Source: Bacteroidales bacterium
Lineage (GTDB): Bacteria > Bacteroidota > Bacteroidia > Bacteroidales > WCHB1-69
Length of the DNA stretch: 64,000 nt
Assembly: GCA_024400835.1 (NCBI GenBank)
Contig: JAKSMC010000015.1
Coordinates: forward strand, 1 to 64,000
Direction of reading: 5' to 3'
Made by a program: the position numbers and the translations under genes. Under the pieces are notes generated by a model that worked only from the letters and a program-made list of their open reading frames with translations, had not been told where the DNA came from and ran no database searches. Below are positions 27,091 to 34,501 of the stretch, one piece after another; positions within the stretch are counted from its first letter, which is position 1; each line of letters starts with the position of its first letter.

Positions 27091-27166
27091 GTAGAGACGG
27101 TGCGCGACGCATCGGTAGAGACGGTGTGCGACGCGTTTGTAGAGACGGTGTGCACACCGTCTCTAC
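27091..27166. repeat. Palindromic element cluster upstream of the first RAYT gene
   Basis: Two head-to-tail 24-bp half units (27091-27114, 27115-27138), each starting GTAGAGACGGTG and continuing GCGACGC, followed by a perfect 28-bp palindrome at 27139-27166 (arm GTAGAGACGGTGTG). The same half-unit plus palindrome order appears inside the RAYT gene at 27461-27512. Confidence 0.9.
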
Positions 27167-27276
27167 GGTGGATCATCGAAAAATTCCACGTTTGTAAAAA
27201 CGTCATCCAACCGCCATTTGTTTTTTAATCATTAATATTTGTTAAATATTTGTTTTGTTTAAATTAAAAAAAACAT

Positions 27277-27285
27277 TATATTTGC
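27277..27285 (+). promoter_or_regulatory. Promoter -7 element for the first RAYT gene
   Basis: TATATTTGC, 19 bp before the ATG, with a TTTG at 27253-27256 at a plausible upstream-box distance. Confidence 0.55.
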
Positions 27286-27304
27286 AATCAGAAAACAAAA
27301 TAAT

Positions 27305-28003
27305 ATGTCAGACGATAAATTCATAAACAAATACCGTATTCCATCGGCCCGTGCGCCCTGGCACGGATATGATGGCGGGGCATATTTCGTCACGATATGC
27401 ACGCAACAACGGAAACATTATTTCGGGGAAATTGGGAAACAAATATTATGCGACGCATCGGTAGAGACGGTGCGCGACGCATCGGTAGAGACGGTGTGCA
27501 CACCGTCTCTACGGCAGGGCGAACCGCAAATGCAATTATCCCCCATCGGGAAATACGCCCACGAACAATTTGCGAATGTCACCGAACATTATCCATACGC
27601 CGAAATCCCGTTGTTCGTCATAATGCCCAACCATATCCACGCCGTGGTGTTGGTGGATGGAAAATGTTGGGAATCAAATAAAAATCCCCCGATGAAATGC
27701 AAAGACGGCGTCCCGAAATGTAGAGACGGTGTGCACACCGTCTCTACAAACGCGGCACGATGGAAATCATTCATTGTTAATAAATCAATGCAAAACATTT
27801 CACGACAAAAAGGGCCATTATCCGTCATTATTGGCGGTCTGAAACGGTCAATCACGCGTTACGCAAATGAACACCACATCCCATTCGCCTGGCAAACCCG
27901 TTTCCACGATCATATCATCCGCAATCAGGATGAAATGAACCGCATTGCGTTGTACATTGAACAAAATGTCGCGAAATGGGACGAGGATGAATTTGCGAAA
28001 TAA
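27305..28003 (+). CDS. REP-associated tyrosine transposase (RAYT, Y1/HUH family) with palindromes inserted in its own frame
   Basis: 232 residues. Family marks: YFVTICTQQRKHYFGEI near the N-terminus, the HUH motif in MPNHIHAVVLV, FHDHIIRNQDEMNRI and the catalytic Tyr in ALYIEQNVAKW. RAYTs are single-strand DNA endonucleases thought to move or maintain REP palindromes. Compared with the second RAYT at 39332, this one has about 22 extra residues after GEI, encoded by the half unit and palindrome at 27461-27512, and a second extra stretch (CRDGVHTVSTN) from the palindrome at 27720-27747. Both keep the frame. Whether the enzyme stays active with them is unknown. Confidence 0.85.
   Translation: MSDDKFINKYRIPSARAPWHGYDGGAYFVTICTQQRKHYFGEIGKQILCDASVETVRDASVETVCTPSLRQGEPQMQLSPIGKYAHEQFANVTEHYPYAEIPLFVIMPNHIHAVVLVDGKCWESNKNPPMKCKDGVPKCRDGVHTVSTNAARWKSFIVNKSMQNISRQKGPLSVIIGGLKRSITRYANEHHIPFAWQTRFHDHIIRNQDEMNRIALYIEQNVAKWDEDEFAK
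27461..27512. repeat. Palindromic element in frame inside the RAYT gene, copy 1
   Basis: 24-bp half unit (27461-27484) plus perfect 28-bp palindrome (27485-27512, arm GTAGAGACGGTGTG). An 11-bp tail of a further half unit precedes at 27450-27460. Translated as repeats of DASVETV and ending CTPSL. Confidence 0.9.
27720..27747. repeat. Palindromic element in frame inside the RAYT gene, copy 2
   Basis: Perfect 28-bp palindrome with arm GTAGAGACGGTGTG, read in the alternative open frame as CRDGVHTVST. Confidence 0.9.
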
Positions 28004-28037
28004 TGCAGGGACGTGACGGACAATTGCGGCGACGGAC

Positions 28038-28087
28038 GATTGGGGATTGTAGAGACGCGGTGCACCACGTCTCTACAATCCCCAATC
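28038..28087. repeat. Extended 50-bp palindrome between convergent genes
   Basis: A 28-bp element with core GCGGTGCACCAC (28049-28076) is flanked by a further perfect inverted repeat GATTGGGGATT / AATCCCCAATC. It lies between the ends of the RAYT gene and the SUMF1-like gene and could stop transcription from both sides, although no T tract follows. Confidence 0.85.
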
Positions 28088-28105
28088 AACCACGCCCCCT
28101 ATACA

Positions 28106-28732
28106 TTACAACCACCGTGCCACGCATCTAAACCCATAACGGGTTTCGGTCGTTTCCGTCGGCAGCGTGAAAATCAGCCATTGCAAACAATTGTCGCAAT
28201 CCCCTGCTGTAGAGACGGTGTGCACACCGTCTCTACAACCACAATGCACACCGTCTCTACCATCATTGTTTTGGATGGTAAAAAAATTGTCCGCATTCTG
28301 TTCCGAATTCCATTCCCGCAATTTCAGCTGCACCAGCATATATTCCGCCACGCGGTCGGTGCGCCAGCAGCAGTAGGCGCGGGCCTGCTCGGGGTTCACC
28401 CCAAACACAGGGAAGTGCCTATATGCTGGATTCGTCAGATAAGCCGTCGGTTCGGTAAACGAGACCTGCTGGCGAATGATGTTCGTGTCGGGCATAGCGG
28501 CGAGGTATTCGGGAGACTCCTTGCCGTAAATTTGCGCCAACCAGAACTGGTATTCCATCCAATCGATCACGAGGATGTCATCTTTATCGTAATAAATGGA
28601 ATCCGCAACCATTTGCATATTCACGCCAGCCGGGACCTTCTTCTGGTAATTCTTCAGGGTTAGGTGCTGCGCCGAAAGCGTCAAGTTGCCAGCAAACAGC
28701 AACAACATCAAAAAGGGGGAACATTTCATCAT
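28106..28732 (-). CDS. Exported SUMF1/formylglycine-generating-enzyme-fold protein carrying in-frame palindromes
   Basis: 208 residues from the ATG at 28732; an upstream GTG two codons earlier is less likely. Signal peptide MMKCSPFLMLLLFAGNLTLSAQ. The segment FPVFGVNPEQARAYCCWRTD and the C-terminal YGFRCVARW match the FGE/SUMF1 fold, which also occurs in gliding/T9SS lipoproteins (GldK/PorK). Here the fold is shorter than usual (FGE domains are about 250 residues), so activity is doubtful. Between residues about 158 and 178 the protein reads GRDGVHCGCRDGVHTVSTAG, encoded by the elements at 28209-28260. The insertion keeps the frame into the conserved C-terminus. Confidence 0.6.
   Translation of the reverse strand: MMKCSPFLMLLLFAGNLTLSAQHLTLKNYQKKVPAGVNMQMVADSIYYDKDDILVIDWMEYQFWLAQIYGKESPEYLAAMPDTNIIRQQVSFTEPTAYLTNPAYRHFPVFGVNPEQARAYCCWRTDRVAEYMLVQLKLREWNSEQNADNFFTIQNNDGRDGVHCGCRDGVHTVSTAGDCDNCLQWLIFTLPTETTETRYGFRCVARWL
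28209..28260. repeat. Palindromic element plus half unit inside the SUMF1-like gene
   Basis: Perfect 28-bp palindrome at 28209-28236 (arm GTAGAGACGGTGTG) and a half unit at 28245-28260 ending CACACCGTCTCTAC. Confidence 0.9.
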
Positions 28733-28851
28733 AGCCACAAAATTTCAGTTCACAGATCACTATTCACTAATATTTAAACGTAAAAAAGGAAGGAAATCTT
28801 GGGGCAATTGACAGAAACTGTCAAAAACACATTGATTTTAGGATAATTGCA

Positions 28852-28859
28852 CAAAGATA
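28852..28859 (-). promoter_or_regulatory. Promoter -7 element for the SUMF1-like gene
   Basis: TATCTTTG on the minus strand, about 120 bp before the start. It is divergent from the hsdM element at 28872. Confidence 0.45.
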
Positions 28860-28871
28860 GCGATTAATTGC

Positions 28872-28880
28872 TATTTTTGC
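28872..28880 (+). promoter_or_regulatory. Promoter -7 element for the second type I R-M operon
   Basis: TATTTTTGC, about 150 bp before hsdM. The long leader contains the palindrome at 28946-28973, which would form a strong hairpin in the transcript. Confidence 0.5.
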
Positions 28881-28945
28881 GCTGTTTTTTGCCAATTATG
28901 AAATTGAAATTGTAAAACAGGCGCCGGTTGTCGTACGGCGCAATC

Positions 28946-28973
28946 GTAGAGACGGTGTGCACACCGTCTCTAC
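28946..28973. repeat. Palindromic element in the hsdM leader
   Basis: Perfect 28-bp palindrome, arm GTAGAGACGGTGTG, 59 bp before the hsdM start codon and downstream of the probable promoter. Confidence 0.9.
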
Positions 28974-29032
28974 GATGGGAAACGACGAAAAAACGAGGTT
29001 TTAATGCCCTATTTTAATTAAAACACAAAGGA

Positions 29033-30646
29033 ATGGCTAAAAAAATCATACAACCCAAAAGTATGGAAGAGGCGCTGTGGGAAGCGTGCAATAAGCTCCG
29101 CGGTTCCATTGAAAGTTCAGAATACAAACACGTGGTGCTCAGCTTAATATTCTTGAAATATGCCGGCGATCATTTCGAAAAGCGCCGTCAGGAAATTGTG
29201 GCGGAAGGACACGAGGCCTTCGACGACAACGTGGCTTTCTATGCCGCCAAGAACGTGTTCTACCTGGCGCCCGAGAGCCGTTGGGACTACATTATGGAAA
29301 ACGCCAAGCAGCCCGACATCGCGCTGAAAATCGACAAGGCGCTGTCGGAAGTGGAACGGCAGAACAAGCAGTTGAAAGGCGCGCTGCCCAACAACTACTA
29401 CGCCAATCTCGGTCTCGACACTTCCAAATTGGCATCCCTCTTGGATGAAGTGAACAAAATCGACACGCTCAAGGACGAAGAGAACGACCTTATCGGACGC
29501 GTTTATGAATATTTCTTGGGGAAATTCGCCATTGCGGAAGGCAAGGGCAAGGGGGAATTCTACACGCCTAAGTGCATTGTAAACCTTATCGCCGAAATGA
29601 TTGAGCCGTACGAAGGCAAGATTTACGACCCTTGCTGCGGTTCGGGCGGTATGTTCGTGCAGTCGCTCAAGTTCATCTCCGCGCACCACGGAAACCGCAA
29701 GAACGTCTCCATTTACGGACAGGAATACACCAAGACCACCTACAAGCTGGCGAAGATGAACCTCGCCATCCGTGGCATCGCCTCCAACTTGGGCGAGAGC
29801 GAGGCCGACACTTTCCGCAACGACCAGCACCGCGACCTGAAGGCCGACTACATCATGGCCAATCCGCCGTTCAACCAGAAGGCGTGGCGCGAGGAAAGCG
29901 AGCTGACCAACGACCCGCGCTGGGCGGGCTATGACGTGCCACCCACCAGCAACGCCAACTACGGCTGGATTCTGAATATGGTGTCAAAGCTGAGCTGCGA
30001 CGGCGTGGCAGGCTTCATTCTGGCCAACGGGGCGTTGAGCGCCGACGGCACCGAGTACGCCATCCGCAAGAAGATGCTGGAACGCGGACTGGTGGAAGCC
30101 ATCCTCATTCTGCCCCGCAACCTATTCTACACCACCGACATCAGCGTAACGCTGTGGATTCTGAACAACAACAAGAAAGCCCGCGTGGCCAACCGCAACG
30201 GCGAAGAGGTGCATTACCGCGACCGCGAAAAGGAGGTGCTGTTCATGGACCTGCGCCAGATGGGTTCGCCATACGAAAAGAAATACGTGCAATTGACGGC
30301 CGACGACATTGCCCGTGTGGCACGCACCTACCATACCTGGCAACGCATTCCCTGTAGGGACGCGGTGCAATGTGGAGACGCGGTGCACCACGTCTCCACA
30401 GACAATACCGGCAATTACCACAATATCCCCGAATATTGTTATTCCGCCACCTTCGATGAAATTGCGGAGAAAAATTTCTCGCTGGTGCCCAGCAAATACA
30501 TCGAATTCGTGAACCGCGATGAGCAGATCGATTTCGACAGCAAGATGAAACAGTTGCAAAGCGAAATGAAGGAACTGCTGGCGGAAGAGGAAAAATCGAA
30601 GAAAGAACTGAAGGAATTGTTCGAGAAATTGGGATATAAAATTTGA
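29033..30646 (+). CDS. hsdM: Type I restriction-modification DNA adenine methyltransferase HsdM
   Basis: 537 residues, normal length. The N-terminal helical HsdM_N domain (LWEACNKLRGSIESSEYKHV) is followed by the methyltransferase domain: GEFYTPKCIV, the AdoMet motif DPCCGSGGM near residues 199-207 and catalytic NPPF near 276. Close to the C-terminus, between TYHTWQRIP and NTGNYHNIPEYCYSATFDEI, lies an insertion reading CRDAVQCGDAVHHVSTD, encoded by the palindrome region at 30354-30399. It sits in a linker and keeps the frame. This is the first gene of the second type I system; its partners hsdS (34502) and hsdR (39905) are separated from it by inserted genes. Confidence 0.95.
   Translation: MAKKIIQPKSMEEALWEACNKLRGSIESSEYKHVVLSLIFLKYAGDHFEKRRQEIVAEGHEAFDDNVAFYAAKNVFYLAPESRWDYIMENAKQPDIALKIDKALSEVERQNKQLKGALPNNYYANLGLDTSKLASLLDEVNKIDTLKDEENDLIGRVYEYFLGKFAIAEGKGKGEFYTPKCIVNLIAEMIEPYEGKIYDPCCGSGGMFVQSLKFISAHHGNRKNVSIYGQEYTKTTYKLAKMNLAIRGIASNLGESEADTFRNDQHRDLKADYIMANPPFNQKAWREESELTNDPRWAGYDVPPTSNANYGWILNMVSKLSCDGVAGFILANGALSADGTEYAIRKKMLERGLVEAILILPRNLFYTTDISVTLWILNNNKKARVANRNGEEVHYRDREKEVLFMDLRQMGSPYEKKYVQLTADDIARVARTYHTWQRIPCRDAVQCGDAVHHVSTDNTGNYHNIPEYCYSATFDEIAEKNFSLVPSKYIEFVNRDEQIDFDSKMKQLQSEMKELLAEEEKSKKELKELFEKLGYKI
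30354..30399. repeat. Palindromic element in frame inside hsdM
   Basis: An 18-bp half unit (30354-30371, starting GTAGGGACGCGG) is followed by a 28-bp near-palindrome (30372-30399) with ends GTGGAGACG/CGTCTCCAC and core GCGGTGCACCAC. Confidence 0.85.
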
Positions 30647-30683
30647 TAATTCTTGCTAATTGTTGCAAAATTAGCAAGAATTT
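30644..30683. repeat. 40-bp direct repeat with internal inverted repeat, copy 1 (after hsdM)
   Basis: Begins with the TGA of hsdM and contains AATTCTTGCTAAT and its complement around a 9-nt loop. It is identical over 40 bp to 32012-32051, which begins with the TGA of the first fic gene. Could be a terminator, an operator of the following fic gene, or the boundary of a duplicated or inserted cassette. Confidence 0.85.
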
Positions 30684-30685
30684 TA

Positions 30686-30694
30686 TATCTTTGC
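30686..30694 (+). promoter_or_regulatory. Promoter -7 element for the first fic gene
   Basis: TATCTTTGC, 15 bp before the ATG at 30710 and directly after the 40-bp repeat. It shows that fic has its own transcription start inside the R-M locus. Confidence 0.6.
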
Positions 30695-30709
30695 CGAAAA
30701 TTTTTAAAG

Positions 30710-32014
30710 ATGATAGAACGCGCACCAAAGATTGAAAAAAAGGTTCTTAATGATGCCTTAATGGGAATCAGCAGTCCTGAAATCGAGGCGTTGGTTGATA
30801 AAATCAACGACACCTACGAATATTGGGACAAGGTGAAATACAAAGACACCACATCGTTGGGTATTTCGGCAGAAACTTTATGGAGCCACGTCAAGATTTC
30901 GCGTATGAAATCTTGGATTGTGGTATGGAAAAGATACGGAATCCGGCTTGGAGTCACGAATCAAATGCAGCGCTTATGTCACGAATTTGATATGCTGTTT
31001 GGCAGTTTTTGGGAGACAGACGATTCATCCGCCAAGGAGAAGACGTATTATCTGGCCAGCTCGTTGATGGAAGAGGCCATCTTTTCCAGCAAAATGGAAG
31101 GGGCTTCCACCACGCGCCTTAAAGCCAAAGAGATGTTAAAGAAGAACATCTCGCCCAAGAACAAGTCGCAGCAGATGATTGTGAACAATTATCGTACGAT
31201 TCAATACATTTCCGAACGTAAAAACGAACCGCTGACGGAAGAAGGCTTGCGGTACATTCATCAATTGATGACCGAAAACACCTTGGAAAACGCTCACGAT
31301 GCAGGTCGCTTTAGAACTCAAGAGGATAATGTGGTAGTTGAAGAGGGCATCAGCCACGAGGTGGTGCACACGCCGCCGCCAGCAGAAGATTTGCCAGATT
31401 TCGTTAAAGATTTATGCGTCTTTTTCAACACTAACGACGAAACGAAGTTCATCCATCCCATCATCAAAGGCATTGTCATTCACTTTATGATTGCCTATAT
31501 GCATCCTTTTGTAGATGGCAACGGACGTACGGCAAGGGCGCTTTTCTATTGGTATATGTTGAAGGAGAAATACTGGCTGACGGAATATATGTCCATTTCC
31601 AGAATTATTGCGGAATCTAAAAGGTCGTATGAGAAGTCGTTTTTGTACACGGAGTGTGACGACAAGGACCTCGGATATTTCGTAACCTATAATCTAAGGG
31701 CGCTGCAGCTGTCGTTTGAGCAGTTGAAACAATATATAGAACGTAAGCAGAATGAGAAAAAAGCCGCCAACGCGTTTATTATGATTGGCGGAATCAATGA
31801 GCGGCAGGCGCAAATCATACACTATTTCCAAACCAATCCGGATGCGGTGGTGACAGTAAAGGAAATGCAAGACAGGTTTATCATCACACAAATGACGGCA
31901 AGAAGGGATTTGACCGAACTGGTTGAAAATGGCTATCTTAAAGAGGTGGCCATCAACAAGGTAAAGCGAGGATATTTAAGAAGCGAGGAATTTGAAGATA
32001 AATTTAAAAAATGA
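30710..32014 (+). CDS. Fic-family protein with inhibitory helix and C-terminal winged helix
   Basis: 434 residues from the ATG at 30710 (an earlier in-frame start at 30653 lies upstream of the promoter element). Fic proteins usually move AMP from ATP to a target hydroxyl. The active-site loop is complete: HPFVDGNGRTARA near residue 265. The inhibitory motif FSSKMEG near 126 lies before the core in the same chain, so this is a self-inhibited class II Fic. The C-terminal 80 residues look like a winged helix (KEMQDRFIITQMTARRDL) and may bind DNA, perhaps the inverted repeat just upstream. The gene is bounded by the two 40-bp direct repeats. Target unknown. Confidence 0.85.
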   Translation: MIERAPKIEKKVLNDALMGISSPEIEALVDKINDTYEYWDKVKYKDTTSLGISAETLWSHVKISRMKSWIVVWKRYGIRLGVTNQMQRLCHEFDMLFGSFWETDDSSAKEKTYYLASSLMEEAIFSSKMEGASTTRLKAKEMLKKNISPKNKSQQMIVNNYRTIQYISERKNEPLTEEGLRYIHQLMTENTLENAHDAGRFRTQEDNVVVEEGISHEVVHTPPPAEDLPDFVKDLCVFFNTNDETKFIHPIIKGIVIHFMIAYMHPFVDGNGRTARALFYWYMLKEKYWLTEYMSISRIIAESKRSYEKSFLYTECDDKDLGYFVTYNLRALQLSFEQLKQYIERKQNEKKAANAFIMIGGINERQAQIIHYFQTNPDAVVTVKEMQDRFIITQMTARRDLTELVENGYLKEVAINKVKRGYLRSEEFEDKFKK

Positions 32015-32051
32015 TAATTCTTGCTAATTGTTGCAAAATTAGCAAGAATTT
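32012..32051. repeat. 40-bp direct repeat with internal inverted repeat, copy 2 (after the first fic gene)
   Basis: Identical to 30644-30683, again starting at the stop codon of the preceding gene and lying upstream of a fic gene (32238). Confidence 0.85.
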
Positions 32052-32067
32052 GCCAATATTCATCCTT

Positions 32068-32122
32068 GTAGAGACGTGGCGCAATTTAACGATTGTAGAG
32101 ACGTTGCGCGCAACGTCTCTAC
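32068..32122. repeat. Palindromic element between the two fic genes
   Basis: Half unit at 32068-32083 (GTAGAGACGTGGCGCA) and perfect 28-bp palindrome at 32095-32122 with core GTTGCGCGCAAC. Confidence 0.9.
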
Positions 32123-32237
32123 CGACAACCGAAACAAACAAAAACATTCCAATTTTGCAAACATTGGAAAGAATTGATGAGACAACACGAATGACGAAAT
32201 TGGCTGTTAACCTAACAATTTGAGACAATTAAAAACG

Positions 32238-33308
32238 ATGGACAATACATTTGAAGAATACATACGCCAAGGCGAACCCGACAAATCGCAACGAGCCGAA
32301 AACTGGCAGATTGCCATTGGCTTGCAGGATGTGGATGGCTTGAAACCCTCCGCATACTTGCTCGAAACGGCACAAAAGCACATCGAGGGAGAGCTTACGA
32401 TGGAAGACGTTAAACAGTGCATTAACGACTATTACCAAACGCAAGACGGCAAGGCTTTGCTTGCAGAGCGAACCGATGAAGCCGACAAGGTTTCTGCCAA
32501 CATTGCCGATTTGCTTGCTGAACAGACCTTTTCGTTAGCACCGACGGAATATGCACGCATCCATCGTCGGGTGTTTGCAGGCGTGTTTCCGCACGCTGGA
32601 GAATATCGTTCATACAATATCACCAAAAACGAATGGGTGCTTGATGGCGACACCGTTACTTACGCGCCCTACGAGATGTTGCAGGAGACCGTGGAATTCG
32701 ACTTTTCGCAGGAAAAGCAATTCAGTTATAAAGGATTGTCGCAACAGGAATCCATTGCGCACGTCTGCAAATTCATAGCAGGACTTTGGCAGATTCATCC
32801 GTTTGCGGAGGGAAACACTCGAACCATGGCAGTTTTTACCATAAAATATCTCAAGAAATTTGGTTTTTCCGTAAACAACGATGCTTTCAAGCAGCATGCG
32901 TGGTACTTTCGCAATGCGTTGGTGCGTGCCAATTACAACAATCTGCAAAAAGGAATTGCGGAAACAACCCTATACTTGGAACGATTTTTTGAAAATCTGC
33001 TTTTTGGTGGAACCTACGAATTGAAAAACCGTCATTGCCATATACGCTGGAGCGAAGGCGATGGGCAAAGTGCAAACGGCAGCGATTCAAAGAGCAAAAT
33101 TTGCACTTTGAATTGCACTTTAGAAGAGACGGCGGTGTTGAATTTCCTGAAAGAAACGCCCGAAGCAACGCAGAAGCAGATTGCCGAAGCAATTGGAAAA
33201 TCGGAGCGAACGGTAAAAACCATCACCGTATCGTTGCAACAAAAAGGAAAATTAGCACGCAAAAATGGAAAACGTAATGGAACTTGGCAAGTAATAGACA
33301 ATGAATAA
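32238..33308 (+). CDS. Fic-family protein with fused VbhA-like antitoxin domain and C-terminal HTH
   Basis: 356 residues from the ATG at 32238. The N-terminal 60 residues (AIGLQDVDGLKPSAYLLETA, then IEGELTMEDVKQCI) resemble the VbhA-type antitoxin that is a separate protein in some Fic toxin pairs; here it is fused. The Fic core has HPFAEGNTRTMAVF near residue 186, the EGNTRT variant of the loop. The last 60 residues form a helix-turn-helix (TQKQIAEAIGKSERTVKTIT). It is a different Fic lineage from the gene before it. Its 3' end overlaps the hsdS stub by 8 bp. Confidence 0.85.
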   Translation: MDNTFEEYIRQGEPDKSQRAENWQIAIGLQDVDGLKPSAYLLETAQKHIEGELTMEDVKQCINDYYQTQDGKALLAERTDEADKVSANIADLLAEQTFSLAPTEYARIHRRVFAGVFPHAGEYRSYNITKNEWVLDGDTVTYAPYEMLQETVEFDFSQEKQFSYKGLSQQESIAHVCKFIAGLWQIHPFAEGNTRTMAVFTIKYLKKFGFSVNNDAFKQHAWYFRNALVRANYNNLQKGIAETTLYLERFFENLLFGGTYELKNRHCHIRWSEGDGQSANGSDSKSKICTLNCTLEETAVLNFLKETPEATQKQIAEAIGKSERTVKTITVSLQQKGKLARKNGKRNGTWQVIDNE

Positions 33309-33396
33309 CACCACCACCACATACAAACCCCTCGGCGACTACATCCGCCCCGTTGACGTTCGCAACAAAGATTTGAGAAATTCTTTTGGTAATTAG
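33301..33396 (+). pseudogene. Truncated 5' fragment of hsdS
   Basis: A 31-residue frame whose sequence TTYKPLGDYIRPVD matches the start of the full hsdS at 34502 almost exactly, then ends at TAG. The similarity holds at DNA level over about 60 bp. It indicates that the hsdS start was duplicated when the DUF1016 gene entered, or that an earlier hsdS was lost. Confidence 0.8.
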
Positions 33397-33422
33397 GAAA
33401 TAAAACAAAAAGTACAACGACT

Positions 33423-34493
33423 ATGACAGACTTGATACAATATGCAGATTGGCTAAAAAGCGTAAAGCTCAGGATTCGGCAAAGCCAGATAAAGGCGGCC
33501 GTAAAAGTCAACAATGAACTTTTGCGGTTGTACTGGTCGTTGGGGAAAGAAATTGTTGAATTGCAGAAATCATCTCAGTGGGGCGATTCTTTCCTGCAAA
33601 AACTCAGCAAGGATTTAGCCACCGAATTTTCTGACATGAAGGGTTTTTCATATAGGAACCTGAAAAGCATCCGACAATGGTATCTATTTTATAGCCAATA
33701 CGATGCGTTTGGGCAACAATTTGTTTCCCAAATTGCCGAAGGAAATGGGCAGCAATCTGTTTCCCTATTTGAGCACATCTTTTTTTCAGTGCCATGGGGA
33801 CATCATCTATACATTATACAAAAGTGCAAAGAGGGGGCCAAGGCAATGTTTTACCTAAAGAAAACTGTTGAAAATGGGTGGTCGCGTGCAGTTCTGGCTA
33901 ATTTTTTGGATACAAATCTGTATGAACGGGAAGGCAAGGCCATAACGAATTTTCAACAAGCACTGCCTCTGGCACAAAGCGATTTGGCCGAACAAACGAT
34001 AAAGGATCCATATAATTTTGATTTTCTTACATTAACAAAGCCCTTCAACGAAAAGGAATTGGAAAACGCATTGATTGATAATGTGACGAAATTCCTGATT
34101 GAATTGGGCAAAGGATTTGCGTATGTGGGACGTCAGATTCATTTTGATGTCGGGGGCGAAACATTCATGCCCGATTTATTGTTCTATCATTTGGATTTGC
34201 GATGTTTTGTGGTGATAGAATTGAAAGTCACCGACTTTGACCCTTCCTATTTGGGGCAGCTCAATTTTTATGTGAATATGATCAACCATCAGATGAAAAA
34301 AGAGGTGGACGCACCGACCATAGGACTACTCATCTGCAAAAGCAAGAATGACATAATTGCAAAATATGCCCTTGAAGGATACAGTCAGCCATTGGGCATA
34401 TCCCAATTTGAAATGTCGAAGATGATGCCGGATAATTTCAAATCGTCGCTTCCTACCATCGAAGAAATAGAATCTGAACTTTCAAAAATATAA
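33423..34493 (+). CDS. DUF1016 (YhcG-type) PD-(D/E)xK nuclease-domain protein
   Basis: 356 residues. The N-terminal half is the winged-helix DUF1016_N region (LLRLYWSLGKEIVE, FSYRNLKSIRQWY, VPWGHH). The C-terminal half carries the nuclease core: PDLLFYHLDLRCFVVIELK gives Asp near residue 250 and ExK near 267. Such proteins often sit inside type I R-M loci; their role is unclear, with nuclease activity or DNA repair proposed. It lies between the hsdS stub and the intact hsdS and looks more AT-rich than hsdM, consistent with later acquisition. Confidence 0.9.
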   Translation: MTDLIQYADWLKSVKLRIRQSQIKAAVKVNNELLRLYWSLGKEIVELQKSSQWGDSFLQKLSKDLATEFSDMKGFSYRNLKSIRQWYLFYSQYDAFGQQFVSQIAEGNGQQSVSLFEHIFFSVPWGHHLYIIQKCKEGAKAMFYLKKTVENGWSRAVLANFLDTNLYEREGKAITNFQQALPLAQSDLAEQTIKDPYNFDFLTLTKPFNEKELENALIDNVTKFLIELGKGFAYVGRQIHFDVGGETFMPDLLFYHLDLRCFVVIELKVTDFDPSYLGQLNFYVNMINHQMKKEVDAPTIGLLICKSKNDIIAKYALEGYSQPLGISQFEMSKMMPDNFKSSLPTIEEIESELSKI

Positions 34494-34501
34494 CGACACG
34501 A

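Noticed and set aside
27046..27228. Small frame reading repeated VETVCTPSL residues upstream of the RAYT gene
   Set aside because: It is mostly translation of palindromic repeat units and has no promoter or conserved flanks.
27091..28260. Repeats resembling a CRISPR array
   Set aside because: Units are palindromes with irregular spacing inside and between genes, spacers are not of uniform length and there are no cas genes.
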